A stretch of 64,000 nt of DNA from Ficedula albicollis. Its lineage: Eukaryota; Chordata; Aves; Passeriformes; Muscicapidae. Positions within the stretch are counted from its first letter, which is position 1; each line of letters opens with the position of its first letter. Below, one piece after another: positions 54,382-64,000 of the stretch. The stretch covers positions 23,143,208 to 23,207,207 of the forward strand of contig NC_021700.1 of the NCBI RefSeq assembly GCF_000247815.1, read 5' to 3'. A program made the position numbers and the translations under genes. Below the pieces are notes generated by a model that did no database searches, was not told the DNA's origin, and saw nothing but the letters and a program-made list of their open reading frames with translations.

Positions 54382-56780
54382 CTAAAAAAAAAGAGAAAAC
54401 AACAAACAAACACATACCCTACAATTCCAAGATAATGATGAGAACAAAACCACAGATTTTATGATTACAGCTAGATACTGTCTGGTACAGTAAATTTAAT
54501 ATATTAAAATTGAACACATCAAGTCCCTAAGATACATTCTCATCGGACACATACTTTAAGATGCCTTTAATATCTGACACTTTTTTTCTACATTTTCTCC
54601 ATTTCTACATTTTCTACCACTTGATTCTCTGAAGGTGCACAATTAAATTAGAATTCTCCTATCTTCAATCCCAAAAGTCCAAAAGTAGGCATCTAGAAAG
54701 CTACAGTTAAAACTTTTAAAAGCAGAACTGAGGAAAAAATGTGAAAGGATGTGGAAACAGGGATAAATACATTTATCACTGATCATCTTGTAATGACAAT
54801 TCAGTGGTTTCATCCTTCACAGGAGAATAAATACACAAACTAAAGTACTTACATGTATTTCGATACTCATTTGTATTATATGTTTGAAAAGAAAAGTAAC
54901 CCACAACCAAAGTGAACTGCAATTCATTCATTCAAACAAGATTTATCTGCTCAACACAGTCAGCAATTTGGATCATATTTAAGAAATACCAGCATGTAAG
55001 GGAATCTTATGTGCTGAGTTTGGAGAGAATCCATGCACCTCTACAACCTGCATGCAGAAGAGTTAGGGCCACATCCAAATTCTTTACTGCTCAAAATATG
55101 AATATCTGATAGTTTCTCTCAGCTACTGGATGAAAATAATGGTAAACTTTAAAGGAGATTTGTGATCTGTCTACATTATTACTCACAAGAAACGTTCAGT
55201 TTCATATTACAGACAGAAAGTCATTAAAAAGGGATGTCTACCAAGCAAAAATACAGGACCTATTTAGCTACACATTCAAAAAATATTTGTTAGCATGTCC
55301 TCTATATCAGCATGTTACCTTCAAGTTGTAAAACTGAATCTGTAATAAACAGCCACAAACTGAAGGGCTTCTTGAGTTTTATTTTTCATACATATTTAAA
55401 TATGACTATACTGAACTAGAAAGGTATCTGTACTGAATTAAACCAATGATCCATTTTACTCAATACCCAATACTCAATAGTTTTGGGAAAATGTTAACTG
55501 CCAAAGACCAGGAAAATGAAACTTAACAGGCAGTATAGTGATATCTTCCCAAAATGATTCACCAGACTCTAGCACAGCCTGTAGCGCAACCTAAACCACA
55601 CTGCTGCCTCTTATACAAAAAACAGACTACTACACTTAATTCATAAATTTGTCCTATGCCTTTTTTCTTTTTTTTCTTCTTTTTTTTTTTTTGTAAACAT
55701 GCATGCTTTTAGCACCTGCATCATTATCTACGGACAGGGATTTCACAGCTCAATTAAACACAAATAGTTCCATGTACTATACTTACTTCCATATAAGACT
55801 GCTAGACAGAAGATTTGTGAATTAATTCTTATTAACTTCTATTTTAAGTTTCTTCTGCTGTATTTTGTAGCTCTGCATACATCTTTTGTATATCAACTAT
55901 TAATCTGAAAACTTCAGTAAGTCCTTAAGAGAACACCAGAAACCTTACAATCATTAACATATCATGCATATGCTAGAGTCCAGTGCTACACAAAAATGGC
56001 TTGTTATGCCATTTTATTACTTTGAATCCATATGAAGTTACTAATTTGACTAGAACAGTAAATGACATAATGATCACATAATTGGAGTGAACTACAGGCT
56101 GCTTTTCAAGACAAAAGGACTGATTCTCTTGAACTCCCCAATATTTCCATATGAGGGATAATGTTTATTGGTCAGGCAGGATATTAGTATTTTTCAAGGG
56201 ATTTGGCATTTTTCAAGGATTTCCTCATTGTAAAAATGCAGAAAAATTTGGTGGGTTCGGGAGTGACAGAAGTGGGTATGGGAAAAGTTTGTCTGCTTTT
56301 TAAATTAAGGTAGTGTGAAGTGTGACCAGACCAAAGAACTTCCCTTTTCCCGTGAACAGTGAAATTGACTCAAAGTTTCACAGTTTTTTTCGGTAAAACA
56401 CAGATGGTCCCAAAGTTAAATCCACAGTCTATATAAAAACTTAATAAAGACATAAAGACACACAGAAACCATCTTCAACAGTATCAGCTCACCAAGTTAT
56501 AGCAGCTGAGTACTTTATTCAGTTGCACTGGTGTCTGCCTGATAAAGGACCTGACAACAGTATCTTAGTCCTACAAACAGCATACATTATAGATGCTGTT
56601 AGTTACCCGCCCTGTGTTAGGGGTACACCACCACGCTACTCAGCTTTCAGATGCAAAAGAAAAGGGAAAATAGTACTGCTATATGGTTCATCAGCAGATA
56701 TCCTACTACATAATAGCTCCCCGTGAAAAAGTAAAATGTATGTTAAAACTTCATGTAAGATACTAATTATGCATGGCAAT

Positions 56781-56816
56781 TCAAAACAGTATCATCACTC
56801 AAAACAGTATCATCAC
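56781..56816. repeat. Tandem duplication, 18-base unit x2
   Basis: The unit TCAAAACAGTATCATCAC occurs twice in direct tandem with no difference. It is a small slippage product in a JMY intron. Confidence 0.9.
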
Positions 56817-57001
56817 TTTTGGGTATATTTCAGTATATTCTGTTAAAAAATTCTCTTCTTAATTGAGAACAATTCTTATGAATTTTTACCTAATCTGTAC
56901 CACTAATTTGCTGCATCCTTGATAGCTCTCAGGCTGATCAACACAGTGAAAGAAACCCAAAGAAATTTAACATGAGAACAGTATGGGAAACATTCTGCAG
57001 T

Positions 57002-57537
57002 TGTGCTGGTTTTGGCTGGACTAGAGCTAATTTTCTTCACCGTGTCCATTATGGGGCTGTGTTTCGGATTTGTGCTGAACTCAGGGTTGATAATACAGAG
57101 ATGTTTATTGCTGAGCAGGGCTTGCACAGAGCCAAGGCCTTTTCTGCTTTTCATACAGCCATTCTAGCAGGGCGGATGGAAGTGCATGGAAGGCTGGGAA
57201 GATACACAACCAGGACAGGTGACCCCAACTGACCAAAGGGATATTCCAGACCATGTGACACCATGCCCAGTATATTACATGAGGAAAGAGGGAGGGATGT
57301 TTGTCTTTCCAAATCCCAGTTACTTGTGATGAGGTCCTGAACTCTCGGAGATGTCTTCCCCCAGGAAGCCATGAATTAATTCCTTGCTTTGCTCAAGTGT
57401 GTGGCTTTTGCTTTCCTTATTAAACCACCTTTACGTCAACCTATGAGTTTTCTAGCTTTTAATCCTTCTGATCCCACCTTGTGAGGGAGCAAGTGAGCAG
57501 CCACATGGGTCTGGGTTGCTAGCTGGGGTTAAAACAC
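57002..57537 (+). mobile_element. Solo LTR of an avian endogenous retrovirus
   Basis: It starts TGTGCTGGTTTTGGCTGG and ends GGGGTTAAAACACCA, the ends of an LTR family abundant in neoavian genomes as I recall it. Internal landmarks are GACCCCAACTGACCAAAGGG and GATATTCCA, a degenerate TATA region at about 57268-57275, TTATTAAACC near the polyadenylation region, and the AGTTTTCTAGCTTTTA segment. No gag, pol or env sequence follows. It lies antisense to JMY. I could not identify a clear target-site duplication, so the edges may be off by a few bases. The family (ERVL or ERVK type) is not assigned with certainty. Confidence 0.85.
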
Positions 57538-57673
57538 CAGAACTTAAACTGCAGAGATCCAAGTTCAAGCTCCTTTAAAGCTGCAACTTTCTGCATTAAT
57601 GAAAGCAAGTAATTTAATCTCTACAGTCTTTGTTGTTGTATTCATACCATCCAGAGAGTGGTTGCATTCACCA

Positions 57674-57963
57674 AATCACAGAGCAATTTGTGTTGGAAAG
57701 AACTTGAAATCTCACTAAGTTCCAAACTCCCCACCACGGGCAGGGACACCTTTCACTAGACAAGGCTGGTCTGAGCTCCATCCAACCTGTTCTTGGACCA
57801 CTTCTCAGGATGTTGATCCATAACTTCTCTGGGCAATCTGTTCCAGCGTTGATCCCTCAAAGTAATGAATTTCTTCCTAATAAGTAATTTAAACTCATCC
57901 ACTTTCAGTTTAAAGCCATTTCCCCTTCTCCTACCACAATACCCCCTAGCAAAAAACTTTATT
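57674..57963 (-). mobile_element. CR1 LINE 3' fragment
   Basis: Read on +, AATCACAGAGCAATTTG begins the reversed CR1 end, followed by CACGGGCAGGGACACC, CCATAACTTCTCTGGGCAA, GAATTTCTTCCTAAT and TTTCAGTTTAAAGCCATTTC. It is diverged and non-coding. It lies about 135 bases from the LTR and is an independent insertion. Confidence 0.88.
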
Positions 57964-59648
57964 TTCCAAGACTAAATGTTCAAAAATCTATAGGCAACCT
58001 GCTGAACACAAACACTGTCCTTGAAAATAGACGTATCATGTCTTTGTTCTGAATTGTCATTTCTTCTCAGCTAAAATCCAGATATATTAATTTATTGAGC
58101 ATTTTAGTATCTTCAAACAAATATCCTGTTTTATCTTCTAGAACATTGTAGCTAAATGTTTTGCCAGGATGTATTTCAGTTTTACAAACATTTTCTTTAT
58201 AAGACTGCCACCATTCTTCCCCAAGATGGGATTCCCCATCACATTTCTCACATTCAATATGTACATTTAAGCCTTTTACATTCTCAGAATACACGATCTG
58301 TATCAGAGCAGAAGCTGGTTGGTGCTCATATCTCCGTACCACTATATTCAGACCCAGAGCTCTCTATACCTTTTAATATACCATCCCAAAGCACCATGCC
58401 CATTAGATGTTCCTTATATCTCTGCCCTCAAAAACCCCCAACTCAGAGCTCAGCACTTTTATCCCAATGTACACAACAGTGAATCATTCCTTTTCTTGTG
58501 CAGTCCCTAATACTTCAGCATATCAGACCAAACACTCACTCGCTTACCAGACTGAAATGCCATTCAACAAAAATTTACAGGTCTCCACAGGGAGGAAAAT
58601 AAGACATGCCATGAAAAGAAGATGCATGGTTATTCTAAGTGAAAATATTCAATATATTTCTAATTAGTAGGACTGGATTGGCTCATCAACTCTTGGCTAA
58701 GAATGACAGCAGCCTGATAAACTCAGGTTCTCAGACAACTCCTGGATTTCCAAATCTAAACAGCACTGAAACACAGAAAACCTATTTTTGAGCTCTGGGT
58801 CTTGCATGTACTCTCTCTTCCCTGCAGATCAAGCTGTCTTCTACAGATGTTCCTAAAATAGACACATAGTCTATCAGCCTTACAAACCTACCAGCCTTTG
58901 CAGTGCTAAAGTTACTGTAAGCTTTCTGGATAACCTTTTCTTAACAGCACCATCAGATTAGTCAAATTTTGCTGAAACATTTGAAAAGTTCTCTTTAAAA
59001 AAATCATCTAATTGCTATAATGTAATATCATTGCAATCATCTAATCATCTAACTGAACACACATTAACATTAATATGTGCACACCAAACATCCATATGAT
59101 AGCAAAGTTTAAAAGAGAATTCGCAGCATTTTTACTTTTGAGGAGATGTCATGAAACTCAATAAATGTGGATTTCTTCCTGCTAAAGCATTTAAGCACAG
59201 TTTCATGCATGAACTCTTTCCTGAGGAAAACTGTAACTAGCACAGCTCCCTCTGGAAGATTGCCTTAGAAATTAAGGTAAGCAGAGAAAGAGAGTGCAAC
59301 ACAACCATCCAGCTACCCCTATATTTACTAACAGTCAGACACCTTCCATCTGGAAAGTCAAGACATATTCTGAAAAGGTGGTCATGCCTCTGAGACTCAA
59401 ACTGCAGAAACTACATAGCAGCCACTTTCTGTCCTATCCTTTCTCTTCATTTTACTCATCCCAGTGGACAGTTGTAAACATTAACAGCAAAAACTGTCTT
59501 TCTGGTTGACTAATCAGGAAAAGGTGAACAGAAAACATACGTAAGTAGCACAAAACTCACCACACCTACATTGCAATATCATTTGCATTGTCTAACATTG
59601 GCACTTTCTGTATGCTTTAAATTTCTACTTACTGGCATGAAAACTTAC

Positions 59649-59818
59649 CTCCTCTTTCAGCGCATGTTTCTTCTGCTCCAAACAAATTTCTTTAGCACGC
59701 ATCAACTGCAAAGTCTCCTTAGAAACCGAATACTGAAGCTTTTCCATACGTTCCACTGCTGCTGCCCATGCTGCCTTACCAAATTTCTTCTGGTCTGCTC
59801 GCATTCGATCATACACAG
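59649..59818 (-). CDS. JMY: JMY, coding exon (coiled coil)
   Basis: The 170-nt exon completes a split alanine codon and encodes VYDRMRADQKKFGKAAWAAA, VERMEKLQYSVSKETLQLMR and AKEICLEQKKHALKEE. It follows a TTTTGTGTAG acceptor and ends before GTAAGT. The segment is a long charged helix at the beginning of the JMY central coiled coil. It is a strong match to vertebrate JMY from memory, and the reading frame is open throughout. Confidence 0.96.
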
Positions 59819-61641
59819 CTACACAAAGGAAAAAAAGAGACAGGCATCTTACTAGTCTACTCTTCAGACCACCACCGCTCCTGCTGCAAAGAAAATACAC
59901 ACATTTGTACTTAATAAAAATCTCATTAATACAAGCATTTGGTCTTGAACTGCATCCCAAATTTACCATCTTTCTGTAAATACCAATTAACAGCTACTAA
60001 AGTCTCCAGCTGCCCATAATAACATTTACAGTGTAGTCATAAATTTAAATAAATCTAAAGAGCAAAAAAAATTACTATTTAAAACAAAGATTTCAGCTTC
60101 ACTTCAAGTGCAATTCTGTAAGAACACATGAAATTAAAAAAACATCTATCTTTTACCTCAAAATGCTGGAGTCCCTTGCCTGATTCAGATTTACTATTCT
60201 TGGGCCCCAGATAACATCTAGGTGGATACATAAAAGATTTTCACCACTGTTAATGTATAGATCATGTGATACTATACTTAGCTTTGCAAAGCAAAAGCCA
60301 CAAAAGTAATGGAATCAGAGGGGTGGCATTCAGTCATCACTTGCTATTACATGCTGTTCTTAGGTAATAAGAAGCACCTTTATGTTCTCATGTGTTTTTC
60401 CCCTGCCATCTGTTAATATTTGGGTATAGAAGACTACCTTGTGATCACCAGGAGGCCAAGAAAAACCCCAAATACAAAAACCAGGTAAATGACCTGTATA
60501 TAAAGCTTTGTGGCTGTAATCAGCCTTCAGGCATGTCACTTTTCACTGGTTTTTCCCCAAATCCTGACTGCTGTACATAAAAAAATCACATTAACAAAAA
60601 AACCCCGAGTGAATATCTATATATATACATTATCAACTAGTAGTTTATCTTACTGGCTGCCTTTGTCATACTAGAAAGGAGAAGCTGATAAGTATATTTA
60701 GAATTTACTCTAATTTAATTTTTTCCAACATGCTGTAACCTATTAAGTCAGCCAGTCAGAATAAGGTGAAATTTCACATTATCTTTAACTTGGGCTATCA
60801 CTGAACAGAATAAATTTGCAGTGCTTGCATCTCTTGAGTCAGATGTGGCAGTCAGGTACAGAGATGACAAGAAACCTACCAGTCAAAAAGGATTTCTCCT
60901 GTGCATCTTGCACAATTACTATCACCAAGGCAAAGAAAGAAACAGGGACCTGCAGTCAGGCAGGGGAGGACACCAGGACAAACTATGTCAGTGAACTAGA
61001 AAAAGGTCTGTTTGCCCTATTAAACTGGTTTAAGTTAAAATGGTTTAAGGCTGAGAGCACATGGTGCACATACAATGTCATTTGACCTCGCTTTACTGCA
61101 CCACTTTTTACTAAAACTATCACATTCTTCAAACACAGAAAAGCCAAGGTTATATCCATGAAGGCTTCTGAACAACAGAGCAGTTTTTGCTAAATAGTTA
61201 AACTGAGCTGTTGCTTAATGTTTAGAGCTATGCAAAAAATTAGTGAAAGGCAAGGAACACTAGAAAAGGAAATCAACTGAAAGACAATTAACGCTTACTA
61301 CAGGTGTCTGCCATATCCAGCACAGAAAACAGAATCCACCAGGGACTCTATGCTTCCTGAAACCTTTGCAAACACAGAATGCCGCTAATACAACTACATT
61401 GAGAAAGTGGCTGTGAAACTTCTACCTAAAATTTTTATTCTGTTCACCTCTGATGATGTTCTGAAAAGATTTACAGGCGAAAGATTCAAAGAGACACAGA
61501 AGAAAAAACAATAGGAATGACAACTGCATTTTCCTCATGAAGGACTGATGAAAAAAATAACTCACGGTACAACGCAGAATATGGTAAATATTAAATAATT
61601 TAATTTTTTACGTGATTAATAGGATGACAGAAAACAACTAC
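59819..61641 (-). other. JMY: JMY intron
   Basis: This GT-AG intron shows no recognisable transposon, RNA gene or additional exon. The open frame near 60816-61085 on + is without similarity. Confidence 0.85.
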
Positions 61642-61792
61642 CTTTTTGTGTTTTAGCTGTTATTTCAAAATATTTAACTGTAAGATCTTGAATAGAAAGC
61701 ACAGCCATGTGGGCTTTTTTCTGCCAATCGGCATCTTCTTTTTGCAGACTCTCAATTCTTCTGGGGCCTAGGTAGTCATTTTCTATTGAGAT
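61642..61792 (-). CDS. JMY: JMY, first coding exon inside the window
   Basis: The 151-nt exon encodes ISIENDYLGPRRIESLQKED, ADWQKKAHMAVLSIQDLTVK and YFEITAKTQK, plus one base of a split codon. It lies between a TGATTTTCAG acceptor and a GTAGTT donor. It belongs to the region shared by JMY and WHAMM before the coiled coil. The eight exons from here to 38884 total 1719 nt and join without a frame break. JMY is about 980 residues in mammals, so roughly the first 400 residues are encoded beyond the window. Confidence 0.96.
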
Positions 61793-63040
61793 CTGAAAAT
61801 AAATCAGCCCATAATTAAAAAAACAACTCATTGCAGCTATTCTGCCAACAGCAAACAGTTTGAGGGCTAAGAAAGAAAATAAAACAAATAGGAGATAAAG
61901 CTACCACCATTTCTATTCAGCAGTAAAAAACTCTTTGGAAGCTCTCCCTCCTCTTGAAAAAGTACATCCACCATTCATAATTATTGTTCTTACTGGACGC
62001 ATAAAACCCACATATATAAGTTTGATTTGTCAGCATCTTTTTATTATGTATATTATTACCTGCAGATTATATGCATGCTTCATGCCTCATCCAGGCTTTC
62101 TTCCAGCCTGGACTACTTCATTCTGAAGTAAATAAATGTTCTTCAATCAGAATGAAGCTGGCAACCAGCATTGTGTTGGGGTGGCAGTAAGTGATAATCA
62201 ACATTTCAGAAGTTCCTCTTTGTTATAGGTGACTTAAAGTATATTTTCATGGTGCCTGGGAGCTCAAACATCCTCTCATTGCCAGGATCAAGACAATTCT
62301 ATTCTGAGGTCACAGCTGTCAGAAGCCAGTAAAAGACTTGGAGTTTGTTTCACAATTAATAAAAAATATGGCTTTCTCTCCTAAACCTGGGAATTTTTAC
62401 ACACCCATCACACTACAACAGACTACATATCTTATATCTTAATAAAAATTTTAAGCATGCTCATGCAATACCAAAGTATTAATTATTACTATTTTTCGCA
62501 TTTATCAGTCAAGAAGACACATTACTAGTATAGGCAAAATGGAACGAAACCAAAAGTGCTCATAATCTTACATGTTCCTGAATATTTCAGCCTGAAGTTC
62601 TAATACCTCAAGTATTAATCTTGATTTCACAAAGCTACGATTTGGTCTAAAAGAGCCATTCCACTCTACAGTTCAACTGCAAACGAAAGGTTTTTAAGTG
62701 ACTGTTCAGGACCTACTTCTGCATATCCACTTGTCCTGCCTCTTAGATGGATGATTTTCACAAGTAAAACCAAATACATACCTTCTAATTACTTGTTAAT
62801 TTCTTGAAAAACGCTTAGAGGACATTAGTAAGGTACTTGAATCTACTTCTTATAATTTCCAAAACTCTTAGAAAAGCAACAGATGAAGTATAATGTGGAC
62901 AAGTGGCAGGTGAATAATATTTTTACCAGATACGTCATAACATGTCATTCTATGGAGCATGTATGTACCATGTTTCCCAAAGGCAAAGGCAATACTTGTG
63001 AGTGGACAGACAGGTTTCCAAATACATACTAAAGTGGAGA

Positions 63041-63041
63041 C

Positions 63042-63072
<31 letters not shown>
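63041..63072. repeat. Compound (TA)n(CA)n microsatellite
   Basis: About six TA units are followed by about nine CA units. It is a simple dinucleotide repeat likely to vary in length between individuals. Confidence 0.95.
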
Positions 63073-63833
63073 TTCAGTGAATTACACACTGGTGAAATTA
63101 ATATTTTCCATTTACACAAAACTCAGAAACAGAAAATTCATTTGTGAACCTGGGTAAAAACAAACACACTTAAAAGTCTTCCTTTTCTGCTCCTTGATAG
63201 AAATGAGGTAACTTAACACTGAATAGACACAGGATCACTGAGTAATGCGAGTAACATTCTTATTAGGCATGTGTTCTAGGAAAATAAGCCTCAAAGTAAC
63301 ATTTTTTCACAGTTTTGCCAAAACATTATTCACACACAGTACAAGCTAAAGAGTTTAATGATTGCAAAATATAATTGTATCTTTGTTCCTTAGAGCAAGT
63401 ATTTACAAGTAACAGAAAACCGAACCATCTTTAAATTATCCACAATCCCAAGTATGTCAACCATGTATCATCATTTGTACTAAAGGTACTCACATGGCAA
63501 CACATGAACAAGAACAGATCAACAACTTGCCTTAAGGCTGCAGGTACAGTGGCATGCTTAACAGAAGTGTGAAAGGAGCCTCAGAAAGATAAAAAGGATA
63601 GAAACATTTCCCTAATACTGCTTGACCTGCCTTCATGCTTGTCCGTACCTATACATCTAGCCAGAGAGTGAAACTCTTAGAACATGGTTCTTAAGCGTCT
63701 TGCAGTACAATCAAAAAATCAAAGGTACAGCTCAGATTCATATGTGGACTTTGCGTTCTGCAGCTCGGATAAGGGACACACACATACAATGTTAACCTTC
63801 TGGCTCTGAAGACACAAAATAATGGAGGATGGA

Positions 63834-64000
63834 TGTGCTGGTTTTGGCTGGATTAATATTCTTCATATTAGCTGATATGGGCTCTGTTTTGTGCTGTAAA
63901 CAGTCTTAGTAATACAGGGATATTTTAGCTATTGCTAAGCAGTGCTGACACAGTCAAGGCCTTTCCTGCTTCTCACCTTGGAGAGACTGGGGGCTCACAA
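63834..64000 (+). mobile_element. LTR of the same avian ERV family, cut by the window end
   Basis: It starts TGTGCTGGTTTTGGCTGG exactly as the LTR at 57002 does. It keeps shared segments (AATACAGGGATATTTTAG, TATTGCTAAGCAGTGCT and CAAGGCCTTTCCTGCTTCTC) with different small deletions. The orientation is + . Whether internal retroviral sequence follows cannot be seen from this window. Confidence 0.85.

Larger units (their letters stand above)
54382..59648 (-). other. JMY: JMY intron with a solo LTR and a CR1 piece
   Basis: This intron of about 5.3 kb contains an 18-base tandem repeat (56781-56816), a solo LTR (57002-57537) and a CR1 fragment (57674-57963). A poly-T-rich stretch lies near 55664-55693. 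The open frames between 58000 and 59600 are short, with no recognisable similarity. Confidence 0.85.
61793..64000 (-). other. JMY: JMY intron (5' end outside the window)
   Basis: This part of the intron upstream of the exon at 61642-61792 holds a TA/CA microsatellite (63041-63072) and the start of an LTR (from 63834). I saw no exon in it. Confidence 0.8.

Noticed and set aside
57002..64000. A full-length provirus between the two LTRs
   Set aside because: The interval contains two intact JMY exons and JMY intron sequence, with no gag, pol or env similarity, so the LTRs are separate insertions.

Overview
The window looks like ordinary vertebrate nuclear DNA from a bird: split genes with GT-AG introns, several CR1 LINE fragments (the dominant avian retrotransposon) and two LTRs of a type common in neoavian birds. 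It covers the facing 3' ends of two convergent genes, HOMER1 on the + strand and JMY on the - strand. The same neighbours lie tail to tail on human chromosome 5q14, and this block is on the Z chromosome in birds as I recall, so a Z-linked contig is likely but not proven here.

Layout. Positions 1-10387 are a HOMER1 intron with two short tandem duplications, a CR1 copy broken by a 1142-base pure G run, and a CR1 tail. The last three HOMER1 coding exons (10388-10498, 12092-12172, 17751-17939) encode the C-terminal 126 residues, the coiled-coil tail of the long synaptic scaffold isoforms. The 3' UTR follows to roughly 20-21.4 kb. From there to about 32 kb I see no gene, only low-complexity sequence and a second pure G run of 1018 bases. 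JMY then occupies the rest on the - strand: probable 3' UTR below 38883, and eight coding exons between 38884 and 61792 that join in frame (1719 nt, 572 residues plus stop). They encode the central coiled coil, a proline tract, three WH2 actin-binding motifs and the acidic Arp2/3-binding tail. The N-terminal exons lie beyond 64000.

The two genes are linked by position, not by a known shared pathway. HOMER1 tetramers cross-link postsynaptic receptors; JMY nucleates actin and acts with p300 in the p53 response. JMY introns carry reverse-orientation CR1 pieces, a 130-base-period duplication, a solo LTR (57002-57537) and a second LTR of the same family cut by the window end (from 63834).

I found no new biological system. 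The oddest feature is the pair of uninterrupted kilobase-scale G runs; the first replaces the middle of a CR1 reverse-transcriptase region and both are most simply explained as assembly artefacts. Exon calls rest on recognising the proteins, reading-frame continuity and splice sites; UTR ends are uncertain, and family assignments of repeats come from memory of consensus sequences, not from a search.
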